Assembly (NCBI GenBank): GCA_049519595.1
Contig: JBEKQP010000055.1
Coordinates: 1-21,807 of the forward strand
From: CAWBRT01 sp049519595
GTDB taxonomy: Bacteria > Acidobacteriota > Terriglobia > Terriglobales > Acidobacteriaceae
Length of the DNA stretch: 21,807 nt
Direction of reading: 5' to 3'
The notes under the pieces were generated by a model. It saw only the letters and a program-made list of their open reading frames with translations, did not search any database and had not been told where the DNA came from. Below, one piece after another: positions 15,642 through 21,807 of the stretch; the stretch's first letter is position 1; each line of letters opens with the position of its first letter. The position numbers and the translations under genes were made by a program.

Positions 15642-16427
15642 ATGATCACCGCGTCGAGCAAACGTTATCCCGGCGAACTCCGGGTGTACGGCGATGCTGA
15701 GCAGCTCGCCAGCGCGGCGGCAGAGCTTTTTGTCGGCGTCGCGGCGGAGTCGATCAAAGCGCGGGGCCGTTTTCGTGTGGCGCTTTCCGGGGGAGCCACT
15801 CCGAAGCGTGTTTACGAACTGTTGGCAAGGGATACTTTTTGCCGACGCCTTGATTGGGACGTTGTCGACCTGTTCTGGGGAGATGAGCGTTACGTTCCTG
15901 CCGATGATCGCGACAGCAATTACCGCATGACTGCCCAAGCATTGCTGCAGCGTATTTCCCTGCCCGAGGCAAACATTCACCGGATACCCACCGAGATCAG
16001 CCCACCACAGGCCGCTGCGAGCGCATATGAAGAAGATATCCGGCGATCGCTAGGCGCCCCCGTCTCCATCCCGGAATTCGATCTAATCTATCTCGGGCTC
16101 GGCACGAATGGCCATACGGCATCGCTGTTTCCGCACTCGCCAGCATTGCAGGAGAAATCGCGACTGGTGCTTGCCGATTTCGTAGCCGAGGTTAAAACCT
16201 GGCGCATCAGCATGAGCGCGCCTTTACTAAACCGCGGACGTACAGTCGCGTTTCTAGTCGAAGGCCAGCCGAAATCGCCGGTGTTGCGCGACGTGCTGCT
16301 CGGTCCTCGTGACCCAAAGCGCTTGCCTGCGCAGCTGATTGTTCCCGAAGGCAAATTGTTGTGGCTGGTGGATGAATCCGCTGCGGCCCTATTATCCGGC
16401 ACGACCCGCGAACGCAGGAGCGCTTAG
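15642..16427 (+). CDS. pgl: 6-phosphogluconolactonase
   Basis: 261 residues, ATG at 15642 immediately after the stop of the rpe remnant, with GGAGGAG upstream. DevB/Pgl-family features: FRVALSGGATPKRVYELLA (phosphate-binding loop), VDLFWGDERYVPADDRDSNYRM, the block FDLIYLGLGTNGHTASLFPHS (in place of the usual GMGxDGHTASLFP) and a C-terminal WLVDESAAALL. It hydrolyses 6-phosphogluconolactone to 6-phosphogluconate, the second step of the oxidative pentose-phosphate pathway. The flanking dehydrogenases of that pathway (zwf, gnd) are not in the window. Its stop TAG is followed with no gap by the ATG of a 32-codon orphan leader. Function well supported. Confidence 0.93.
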   Translation: MITASSKRYPGELRVYGDAEQLASAAAELFVGVAAESIKARGRFRVALSGGATPKRVYELLARDTFCRRLDWDVVDLFWGDERYVPADDRDSNYRMTAQALLQRISLPEANIHRIPTEISPPQAAASAYEEDIRRSLGAPVSIPEFDLIYLGLGTNGHTASLFPHSPALQEKSRLVLADFVAEVKTWRISMSAPLLNRGRTVAFLVEGQPKSPVLRDVLLGPRDPKRLPAQLIVPEGKLLWLVDESAAALLSGTTRERRSA

Positions 16428-16526
16428 ATGGCAACACAAACACTACAAGAATTAGCCGCAGGGTTTCGCCGCAGTAAGCGAGGTGTTTATGGCGAAGGAC
16501 ATTCGCCTGGTGATTGCAGACGTTGA
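16428..16526 (+). pseudogene. Orphan 32-codon leader ORF, possible truncated gene start
   Basis: An ATG abuts the pgl stop and is preceded by GCAGGAGCG. The frame, MATQTLQELAAGFRRSK and 15 further residues, ends in TGA inside the next gene, whose start at 16489 it overlaps in a different frame. The first ten residues look like a normal enzyme N-terminus; a transketolase start would suit the operon, but the match is too short to claim. From about residue 11 the frame looks like out-of-phase sequence. It is best read as a second deletion scar in the operon or a short coupling peptide. Confidence 0.35.
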
Positions 16527-17322
16527 TGGCACACTGGTTACCCAGGACAAGGTGCTGACACCCCGCTCCATTGAGGCCGTCAAGCAGCTTCGTGAAGCGG
16601 GCATCGCCTTCAGCATTACTAGTGGCCGGCCGCCGCTCGGCATGAAAATGCTGATCGACCCGCTGGCCCTCAACAAACCAATTGCGGCCTTCAACGGCGG
16701 TGTACTGGTCCGCCCTGATCTTTCGGTGATGGCGCAAAGTTTCGTTCCGGCGGAGATCGCAGGCAAGACCATCGCGGCGATTGTTCACCACGTGCTTGAT
16801 GTCTGGGTTTACACCGACCGCCATTGGCTCGTGCGTGACGCTGGTGCACCGCACGTTGCGCGTGAACAATGGACGGTGAAGTTTGCTCCTAGAGTTGTTT
16901 CCGACTTTAATTCGCACCTCCATCAAGTGGCCAAAATTGTCGGTGTCAGCGATGATTGCGCCGCGGTGGCTCGATGCGAAGCCGACGTGCAGCGCGACTG
17001 TGGCAATCACGTTTCGGCGGCGCGGTCGCAGCCGTACTATCTCGACGTGACCCATCCCGACGCCAACAAGGGGCACGTGGTCACTGTACTGTCGGAGGTG
17101 CTCTCAATTCCGCCAGAACGGGTGGCCACCATCGGCGACATGCCGAACGATGTACTCATGTTTGAGAAGAGCGGGCTCAGCATTGCCATGGGGAACGCCA
17201 GCCCCGAAGTGCAACGGCAGGCGCGGTTCGTAACGAGTTCGAATGAAGAGGAAGGTTTCGCGAACGCCATGGAATCTTTCGTACTGGGCGGTCGCCCGCG
17301 GGCTCAGGAGAGGGCGTCGTGA
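16489..17322 (+). CDS. Cof-type HAD-IIB phosphatase (sugar-phosphate phosphatase-like)
   Basis: 277 residues from ATG 16489, with GAGGTG just upstream; a GTG two codons earlier overlaps this site and is less likely. Motifs: LVIADVDGTLV with D11 and D13, TSGRP (motif II), a C2B-type cap from about residue 85 to 185, HPDANKGHVV (motif III lysine) and TIGDMPNDVLMFEKSG (motif IV), then AMGNASPEV. These mark the Cof/YbiV group of cytoplasmic HAD phosphatases acting on sugar phosphates and related metabolites. Its place behind pgl in the pentose-phosphate cluster suits a sugar-phosphate substrate, but that is inference. The cap sequence ARSQPYYLDVTHPDANKG is typical. Full length for the family. Confidence 0.88.
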   Translation: MAKDIRLVIADVDGTLVTQDKVLTPRSIEAVKQLREAGIAFSITSGRPPLGMKMLIDPLALNKPIAAFNGGVLVRPDLSVMAQSFVPAEIAGKTIAAIVHHVLDVWVYTDRHWLVRDAGAPHVAREQWTVKFAPRVVSDFNSHLHQVAKIVGVSDDCAAVARCEADVQRDCGNHVSAARSQPYYLDVTHPDANKGHVVTVLSEVLSIPPERVATIGDMPNDVLMFEKSGLSIAMGNASPEVQRQARFVTSSNEEEGFANAMESFVLGGRPRAQERAS

Positions 17323-17379
17323 CCGCGAACTGCAACCGTGTCACATTCATCTGAAACGGACGAGAAAAGGAGAATCTCA

Positions 17380-18249
17380 ATGCCATACGCCAACGTCGGG
17401 AAAGAAAACTCCACGGATGTCGAACTCTATTATGAAGATCATGGCTCCGGTGACGCTGTAGTGCTTATCCACGGATATCCGCTGAGCGGCGCCTCTTGGG
17501 AGAAGCAGATTCCTGGGCTTCTGGCTGGCGGCCACCGTGTCATCACCTATGATCGCAGGGGGTTCGGCAGGTCAAGCCAGCCAACAGAAGGCTACAACTA
17601 TGACACCTTCGCCGAGGATCTGCACAAACTCGTGGCGCACCTCAAACTGCGTGATTTCGCTCTCGTTGGTTTCTCGATGGGTGGCGGCGAAGTGGCGCGC
17701 TACTTGGGGAAGTACGGGCCGAAGGGTGTCAGTAAGGCGGTGTTCATCTCGTCAGTCCCACCGTTTCTGCTGAAAACACCCGACAATCCGGAGGGCGTCG
17801 ACAGCAGTGTCTTCGAGGGAATACAGAAAGCGATCGTTGCAGATCGTTACGCGTTCTTTACCGATTTTTTTAACAATTTCTACAACACGGATCTGCTCCT
17901 GGGCAAGCGCGTGAGCCAACAGGCGATCCAGTCCAGCTGGAACGTGGCAGCCGGCGCCTCCGCCACGGCCACTCTCGCTTGCGTGCCAACTTGGCATGAG
18001 GACTTTCGCAAGGACCTGACTCGCATCGACGTGCCTACGCTGGTCCTTCATGGCGACGCGGACCGAATTCTGCCCATCACCGCCTCAGGACTCCGCACAG
18101 CGAAGTTGATCAAGGGAGCCCGCTTAGTGGTAGTGAAGGATGGTCCGCACTGCATCACTTGGACCCATGCAGACGAAGTAAATCGTGAACTGGTGGCCTT
18201 CCTGGCAGCAAAGGGCGTAGCTTCGGTGCCGAGGAGGGAAGCTGCGTAA
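17380..18249 (+). CDS. Alpha/beta hydrolase of the cofactor-free haloperoxidase / arylesterase family
   Basis: 289 residues. ATG at 17380 follows AAAAGGAGAATCTCA, so this start is preferred to a GTG 14 codons earlier. Features: oxyanion strand VVLIHGYPLSGASWEKQ, DRRGFGRSSQP, the nucleophile elbow GFSMGGGEV (S99), acid HGDADRILPI (D228) and GPHCITWTHADEVN (H257). This spacing agrees closely with the Ser98/Asp228/His257 triad known for bacterial non-haem chloro- and bromoperoxidases. Such enzymes are primarily esterases with side perhydrolase activity; a true halogenation role is doubtful. No signal peptide; cytoplasmic. It is the last gene of the cluster, 57 bases after the HAD gene, and functionally unlike its neighbours. 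Confidence 0.9.
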   Translation: MPYANVGKENSTDVELYYEDHGSGDAVVLIHGYPLSGASWEKQIPGLLAGGHRVITYDRRGFGRSSQPTEGYNYDTFAEDLHKLVAHLKLRDFALVGFSMGGGEVARYLGKYGPKGVSKAVFISSVPPFLLKTPDNPEGVDSSVFEGIQKAIVADRYAFFTDFFNNFYNTDLLLGKRVSQQAIQSSWNVAAGASATATLACVPTWHEDFRKDLTRIDVPTLVLHGDADRILPITASGLRTAKLIKGARLVVVKDGPHCITWTHADEVNRELVAFLAAKGVASVPRREAA

Positions 18250-18301
18250 TCAGACGGTTCCGCAGATCCACCGTGCTGCCCTGGAAGCGCTATTGCTGGT
18301 A

Positions 18302-18331
18302 GTCTGCGACTTACCGGACACGCTCGCAGAC
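18302..18331 (+). other. Stem-loop behind the alpha/beta hydrolase gene
   Basis: GTCTGCGA (18302-18309) and TCGCAGAC (18324-18331) form eight perfect pairs around a 14-base loop, about 50 bases after the hydrolase stop. No T run follows, so it could protect the 3' end of the message or be part of a Rho-dependent terminator region. Confidence 0.4.
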
Positions 18332-18604
18332 GTGGTGTGCACGTTAGGACATGAGCGGTACTGAGCACCGGGACGTACCTCGACAGTCTTGCGGTTTCGT
18401 TTCCACCTGGCGCGATGGTTGAAAGCCTCCGTGGGAGGAGCCGTATCCAACCAGCCGCCAACACTTTCAGATGGCACCACGAGCGGACCGGAAGCATTGG
18501 AGAATTTCCCAGCCCCGCGAAGACATAAAAAGTCCCCAGGAAAGGAGAGTCAAATTTCACACAAGAGCGCTATTCCGTCTGCGAGCTTACGCCTGGAATG
18601 GGGC

Positions 18605-18640
18605 GGGCTGAATCCAGGCAGCGCTGCCTTTGTACAGCCC
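18605..18640. repeat. 36-base imperfect palindrome
   Basis: GGGCTG (18605-18610) and CAGCCC (18635-18640) flank, at equal five-base distances, the perfect 14-base palindrome AGGCAGCGCTGCCT (18616-18629). Fourteen of eighteen positions per arm are complementary. It could be an operator, a recombination site or a transcript hairpin. Confidence 0.5.
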
Positions 18641-18689
18641 CTATATATAACGAGGTCGCCCGTCCAATAAAGGTTGGCCAATTAAATAA

Positions 18690-18716
18690 TTAACATATCG
18701 CTATACGATGTATTAA
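18690..18716. promoter_or_regulatory. A+T-rich dyad, putative operator
   Basis: TTAACATATCG (18690-18700) and CGATGTATTAA (18706-18716) are inverted halves (9 of 11 positions) separated by CTATA. The site lies in the most A+T-rich spot of the window. It looks like a binding site for a dimeric repressor, but no regulator gene is close and no intact gene starts directly behind it. Confidence 0.35.
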
Positions 18717-18736
18717 TCATTGCGTTGCTGAGCGAC

Positions 18737-18775
18737 GGACCGATGCATACGTGTTTCCCGACGGGGAATTGGTGC
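18737..18775 (+). pseudogene. Possible fragment of a SAM-dependent (cyclopropane-synthase-like) methyltransferase gene
   Basis: One frame reads RRTDAYVFPDGELVPIS. A YxFPDGELxPxS stretch occurs, as I recall it, in cyclopropane-fatty-acid-synthase-like methyltransferases shortly before their C-terminal region. The following residues do not continue the family pattern, no start is present, and stops are near. The match is about a dozen residues and could be chance. Confidence 0.25.
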
Positions 18776-19107
18776 CGATCAGCGTCCGCGCCACGTGCGC
18801 TACGTCATCGAGACTGTATTGGAACAAGGCCCGCCTCCGCTTGTCGCGCGACTCTTCAGTACATGGCTTGCATAAATGGGACGCCGGATCCTATGGGACG
18901 GTGGCGTGGCCGGGCTGACAGGCAACGAGGGAGGGCCGGGACACCGACTGCCACGGCCGCTCGGCTAATGAGACCCGCTGGAATGCGAGCCGGCAACGGC
19001 ATCCTGTGCTGTCACAAAGCCGGAAAAGCAGGAAGCACAACCCGTAGTCATTAACATGCTTCTGTTTACATATCTCATAGCGATACCTTTGAAATGGCGT
19101 GACTCTA

Positions 19108-19287
19108 ATGGCAAATGATTCAGATGCGACCGGTCCAGCAGAATCAAAGTCGCCCTGGCTTGGAATTGGAAGGTTCTTGCTCGTAGTCGCCCTGATAGTC
19201 ATGTTTTTTATGCTTGGCCGAAGCATGGTGCATCATCGCTTCTTTAAGGGCGGCTGGGTCGACCGGCACGGCACCCTCAGGCCATAG
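19108..19287 (+). CDS. Small single-pass membrane protein, function unknown
   Basis: 59 residues from ATG 19108 (a GTG three codons earlier is possible; no good ribosome binding site is seen for either). A polar N-terminus of about 18 residues is followed by one hydrophobic helix IGRFLLVVALIVMFFMLG (about 23-40) and a basic, histidine-rich end (HHRFFKGGWVDRHG). The positive end after the helix suggests the C-terminus stays in the cytoplasm. The clear topology makes it more believable than other small frames here. Convergent with the M23 peptidase gene. No family recognised. Confidence 0.5.
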   Translation: MANDSDATGPAESKSPWLGIGRFLLVVALIVMFFMLGRSMVHHRFFKGGWVDRHGTLRP

Positions 19288-19458
19288 CAGACGTTGACTT
19301 CCGGTTCGAGGATGCTTACGCTGCGCCGCGCAGCAACGTGTGACGAAAACACAACGTGCTTCGGGGATCTCCGCCGCCTTGAACCGGAACGGGGCGCAGC
19401 GCTCGGCAGCTACAACCAGCCGGGTCTTGGAACTAATGGAGCACTGCGGCTCCAAGTG

Positions 19459-20817
19459 TCAGCGGGTGAACCCGACCAAATCTACGCGTTTCGCGACGTG
19501 ATCTTTGATCCAGTGGCTATCCCACCACTCCTTCGGGTCAATCTGGACGCCATCAAGCTGCATGCTGAAGTGGATATGGTCGCCGGCAGCCATGCCCGTC
19601 ATGCCACTTGTGCCCATGACCTGCCCTCGCTTCACCATTTCGCCTTCGCGTACGGCAATTTGGCTGAGATGGCCATAGATGGTTTGCAACCCATAGCCAT
19701 GGTCCACCACGATGCAGTTGCCGTAAATCCCCAGTGGAGCCGCATACACCACTCGCCCGTCATTGGAGGCTTGAACGCCCACATGCTGCGTAACAGCGAG
19801 ATCATAGCCCAGGTGAACTTGCTGATCGATCTTAGTTCCGTGGTAAATGTAGTTCCGCACATCCGCAAAGCTCGATTCCGCCTGAGAGTGGGACTGTCGC
19901 ATAAAGGGTTGCGACCAAAGGAAGCGGTCTGCGGTCTTGAGGCGCAGATCAAACAGCGTTTTGTTGTTGGCACGTCGCATCTCGCCATTGACCTTAACAA
20001 AACGCACCACCGGGTCGCCTGAGCCGCTTGGGTCTAGCTCGGAAACGACTTTCTGCATGAAGCTGTCGCTCACCTGAAGATCGTGAACTGTGTATTTCGG
20101 CTGTTCCTTCTTTGGAAATTGGTAAACCATTGGACCGGTTACTTGGTTACCTGTGCCGTTGGACGCATAGACCAGCGGTGCGGTCCCGGGCGGTATATTC
20201 CATGCAAAGGCGAAGATCGAAAAATAGCCGGGCTTGCCGCTGGGCATAGGCCAAGCACGAAACGTCTGGTCGCCGACACGCACTCCCGCTTCAGTCCAAT
20301 TACCGGATAGATTGAATGTGGCCAGCTCAGCCATGCCTAAATACAGATAGTGCTGATCCAAGTCGACGCTGATGGCTGGCGGTTGTGTCACCACCATCAC
20401 CTCGCGCTCCAAGCGCGTAGTCTTCCTGCGGAAGTCGTCGGAAGTCGCTTCGACAATTAGTTGTGCCTTCCCGTCTTTGAGCTGCGGCGTGGCACTGGTG
20501 CCGACGGTAAAATTCCAAGTGCTGTCCGAGGCATGCGATCCTTGTGTGCTCTCCCAAACGCGATAGCGGGCACCGTTTTGGTCGACAAATGCTGCGAGTT
20601 TACGCACGCCATGCGGATCGCGTACATGGGCGGTAATGGAGGTGGCCTGGCCCAGGATGGTGACTGGAGTGGACAGGTTTACGACGGGCGAGGCGGATCG
20701 TGCCAACAACAACGCAATTGGCAACAGGACGAGGAGAGGGATACAGATTAAGAATATTTTCCGCACTCGTCGATCATAGGGTTCACGACCCCGATTGCGG
20801 CTCGGTGATTGAACCAA
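19459..20817 (-). CDS. Membrane-anchored M23 (LytM-type) metallopeptidase
   Basis: 452 residues from a TTG at 20817; the frame is closed by a stop just upstream, and the only other early choice is GTG at 20766, which would leave the membrane anchor intact. No ribosome binding site is obvious for either. Residues 21-39 form an N-terminal membrane anchor, about 45-145 look like an immunoglobulin-like beta domain, and the C-terminal 120 residues are the M23 domain with zinc ligands H335 and D339 (HLGYD) and H416 (HIH), plus H414 and H383 (GHLSQI). All catalytic positions are kept, so it should be an active peptidoglycan endopeptidase in the periplasm, unlike EnvC/NlpD-type degenerate activators. 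The stretch REGEMVKRGQVMGTSGMTG is characteristic. Possible roles are cell-wall remodelling or cell separation. Confidence 0.88.
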   Translation of the reverse strand: MVQSPSRNRGREPYDRRVRKIFLICIPLLVLLPIALLLARSASPVVNLSTPVTILGQATSITAHVRDPHGVRKLAAFVDQNGARYRVWESTQGSHASDSTWNFTVGTSATPQLKDGKAQLIVEATSDDFRRKTTRLEREVMVVTQPPAISVDLDQHYLYLGMAELATFNLSGNWTEAGVRVGDQTFRAWPMPSGKPGYFSIFAFAWNIPPGTAPLVYASNGTGNQVTGPMVYQFPKKEQPKYTVHDLQVSDSFMQKVVSELDPSGSGDPVVRFVKVNGEMRRANNKTLFDLRLKTADRFLWSQPFMRQSHSQAESSFADVRNYIYHGTKIDQQVHLGYDLAVTQHVGVQASNDGRVVYAAPLGIYGNCIVVDHGYGLQTIYGHLSQIAVREGEMVKRGQVMGTSGMTGMAAGDHIHFSMQLDGVQIDPKEWWDSHWIKDHVAKRVDLVGFTR

Positions 20818-20980
20818 TTGTCAGGTTATAAATCCCTTAGCGGGTCATTCTACCTGGGAATACCCGCTCGGTTCGATCTCTTGCTGCGTTCAAGCCGGCT
20901 GAGAAATCGGTCCAAACTTGTCAAAGCATCTACCTGTATGAACAGAGTGGCACCACCCGCTCGCCCCACCCTAGCTCCCG

Positions 20981-21807
20981 TTATGCGCCTAACAGGCGGC
21001 AGGCCACCCTGGCCATGAATTCAGAAAAATAGGCGATAACCTTTTCATCGAAGTCGAAGCAAGAATGATGGTGACCGGCAGAGATATCGGCTCCGAGTTG
21101 AACATAAGTTCCCTTGCCGCCTCTTTTTTGAACATTCGTTAGCAGATGAGAAAAGTCCTCGGTTGCGCCGAAACTTGTAACACCCAGAATGTTCTCGAAG
21201 CAGCCCATTTCCTGCGCGACTGTCCTCGCCATCTCGGCCATTTCCGGACTGCTCTCGCCCCCTTGCGTCGCGCCGGCGCACTCCGCTTTATAGTCCACCG
21301 CATACATGAGAGCGGCAGCCTCGATAATTCGACGGGCCTCCTGGGCCATAAAGCCGTCTATGCTAGTCGTGATGCCCCTGGTTTCCAGTTGTAGGACAGC
21401 GTGAGCGGGAATAACGTTGCGCCCCTGTCCTGCGTGCAGCGATCCGACGTTGATCCTCGAAGCGCCCTGGCCATGGCGAGAGATAGCATGCAGGTTCAAG
21501 GCACAGGTCGCGGCCGCCAGCAACGCGTTTCGCCCTTCTTCCGGAGACATGCCGGCATGAGCTGGTCTTCCCGTGAAGGTGACGTCCAGTTTGGTAGTCG
21601 CCAGGAACTCACGGGCTCCGCATATGAAGTCGCCTAAGTGGCGAGCCTTGATGCCGATATGGCCGCCAAAAATATAATCCACTCCTTCCAAAACTCCGGC
21701 TGCCTCCATAGCCGCGGCGCCACGGCTTCCCTCTTCGCTCGGTTGAAAGATCAGCTTTACGGTTCCAGACAAACGATCTTTCAGCTGCATAAGTATATTG
21801 GCTACAC
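20981..21807 (-). CDS. M20 family amidohydrolase/peptidase, C-terminal part (cut by window end)
   Basis: The frame is open to the last base, so the true start is outside; about 275 residues are visible. Blocks: GTVKLIFQPSEEGSRGAAAM with the catalytic/metal glutamate pair, VDYIFGGHIGI, the lid-domain start VTFTGRPAHAGMSPEEGRNA, GRNVIPAHAVLQLETRG, and the C-terminal GADISAGHHHSCFDFDE with a metal-ligand histidine. The best fit is the M20D group of aminoacylases and AbgA-like p-aminobenzoyl-glutamate hydrolases; EEGSRGAAAM and GGHIG are close to AbgA. The enzyme hydrolyses N-acyl amino acids or related amides in the cytoplasm with two metal ions. The N-terminal HxCGHDxH metal site lies outside the window. 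Which substrate it uses is not readable. Confidence 0.88.
   Translation of the reverse strand, partial: VANILMQLKDRLSGTVKLIFQPSEEGSRGAAAMEAAGVLEGVDYIFGGHIGIKARHLGDFICGAREFLATTKLDVTFTGRPAHAGMSPEEGRNALLAAATCALNLHAISRHGQGASRINVGSLHAGQGRNVIPAHAVLQLETRGITTSIDGFMAQEARRIIEAAALMYAVDYKAECAGATQGGESSPEMAEMARTVAQEMGCFENILGVTSFGATEDFSHLLTNVQKRGGKGTYVQLGADISAGHHHSCFDFDEKVIAYFSEFMARVACRLLGA

Larger units (their letters stand above)
18250..19107. other. Gene-poor stretch with inverted repeats and possible gene scraps
   Basis: About 0.86 kb with no convincing gene. It holds a stem of eight pairs at 18302-18331, a 36-base imperfect palindrome at 18605-18640, an A+T-rich dyad at 18690-18716 and a short frame around 18735-18780 that resembles part of a methyltransferase. 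Open frames on both strands are arginine- or cysteine-rich and lack ribosome binding sites. It probably represents decayed sequence plus regulatory signals for neighbouring genes. Confidence 0.5.

Noticed and set aside
16207..17076. A 289-codon frame on the - strand opposite pgl and the Cof phosphatase
   Set aside because: It spans two real genes, has His/Arg-rich content and no recognisable domain.
18048..18560. A 170-codon - strand frame at the end of the alpha/beta hydrolase
   Set aside because: It starts in non-coding sequence and runs into the hydrolase gene antisense; composition is not protein-like.
19294..20022. A 242-codon + strand frame opposite the M23 peptidase gene
   Set aside because: It is the antisense of the M23 catalytic domain and shows no domain of its own.

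Overview
The window is about 22 kb of bacterial chromosome of moderately high GC. Most genes lie on the + strand, use ATG starts, and have clear AGGAG-type ribosome binding sites. Gene content (an ECF sigma/anti-sigma pair, GH63-like and GH15 glucosidases, a type 2 NADH dehydrogenase, a pentose-phosphate cluster, an M23 peptidase with its own membrane anchor, an M20 amidohydrolase) fits a Gram-negative soil or sediment heterotroph. Acidobacteriota is my best guess, but it rests on general gene style and not on a marker gene. No rRNA, tRNA, CRISPR array, intact insertion sequence or phage gene was seen.

Layout. Positions 1-1022 hold the 3' end of an ECF sigma factor gene, a zinc-binding anti-sigma factor gene overlapping it by 4 bases, and a gene for an exported thioredoxin-like protein with a single cysteine; a Rho-independent terminator follows at 1208-1234. 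Positions 1301-7233 hold a GH63-like glucosidase, a type 2 NADH dehydrogenase with an extra N-terminal membrane domain, and a multi-pass membrane protein built of repeats that resemble that extra domain. A small Pro/Lys/Thr-rich ORF and a haloacid-dehalogenase-type HAD hydrolase follow (7349-8278). A solitary TRAP transporter binding protein lies on the - strand (8427-9404). Behind it is about 0.8 kb that contains what look like scraps of a histidine kinase and an NtrC-type regulator.

Positions 10239-12056 hold a GH15 glucoamylase/trehalase-like enzyme. From 12652 a co-directional cluster runs: transaldolase, glucose-6-phosphate isomerase, a 42-residue remnant of ribulose-phosphate 3-epimerase, 6-phosphogluconolactonase, a second 32-codon orphan leader ORF, a Cof-type HAD phosphatase and a haloperoxidase-type alpha/beta hydrolase (to 18249). 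A gene-poor stretch of about 0.85 kb (18250-19107) carries inverted repeats and possible gene scraps. It is followed by a small membrane protein (+) and, on the - strand, an M23 peptidase and a partial M20 amidohydrolase that runs off the window.

How it fits together (inference). The two glucosidases could release glucose from alpha-glucans or trehalose-like disaccharides. Pgi, Pgl and Tal would carry hexose phosphate through the pentose-phosphate route, and the HAD phosphatase would act on sugar phosphates. The type 2 NADH dehydrogenase would return NADH electrons to quinone. The most unusual points are the membrane module shared by the NADH dehydrogenase and its neighbour, and the two truncated gene starts kept with good ribosome binding sites inside the pentose-phosphate operon.
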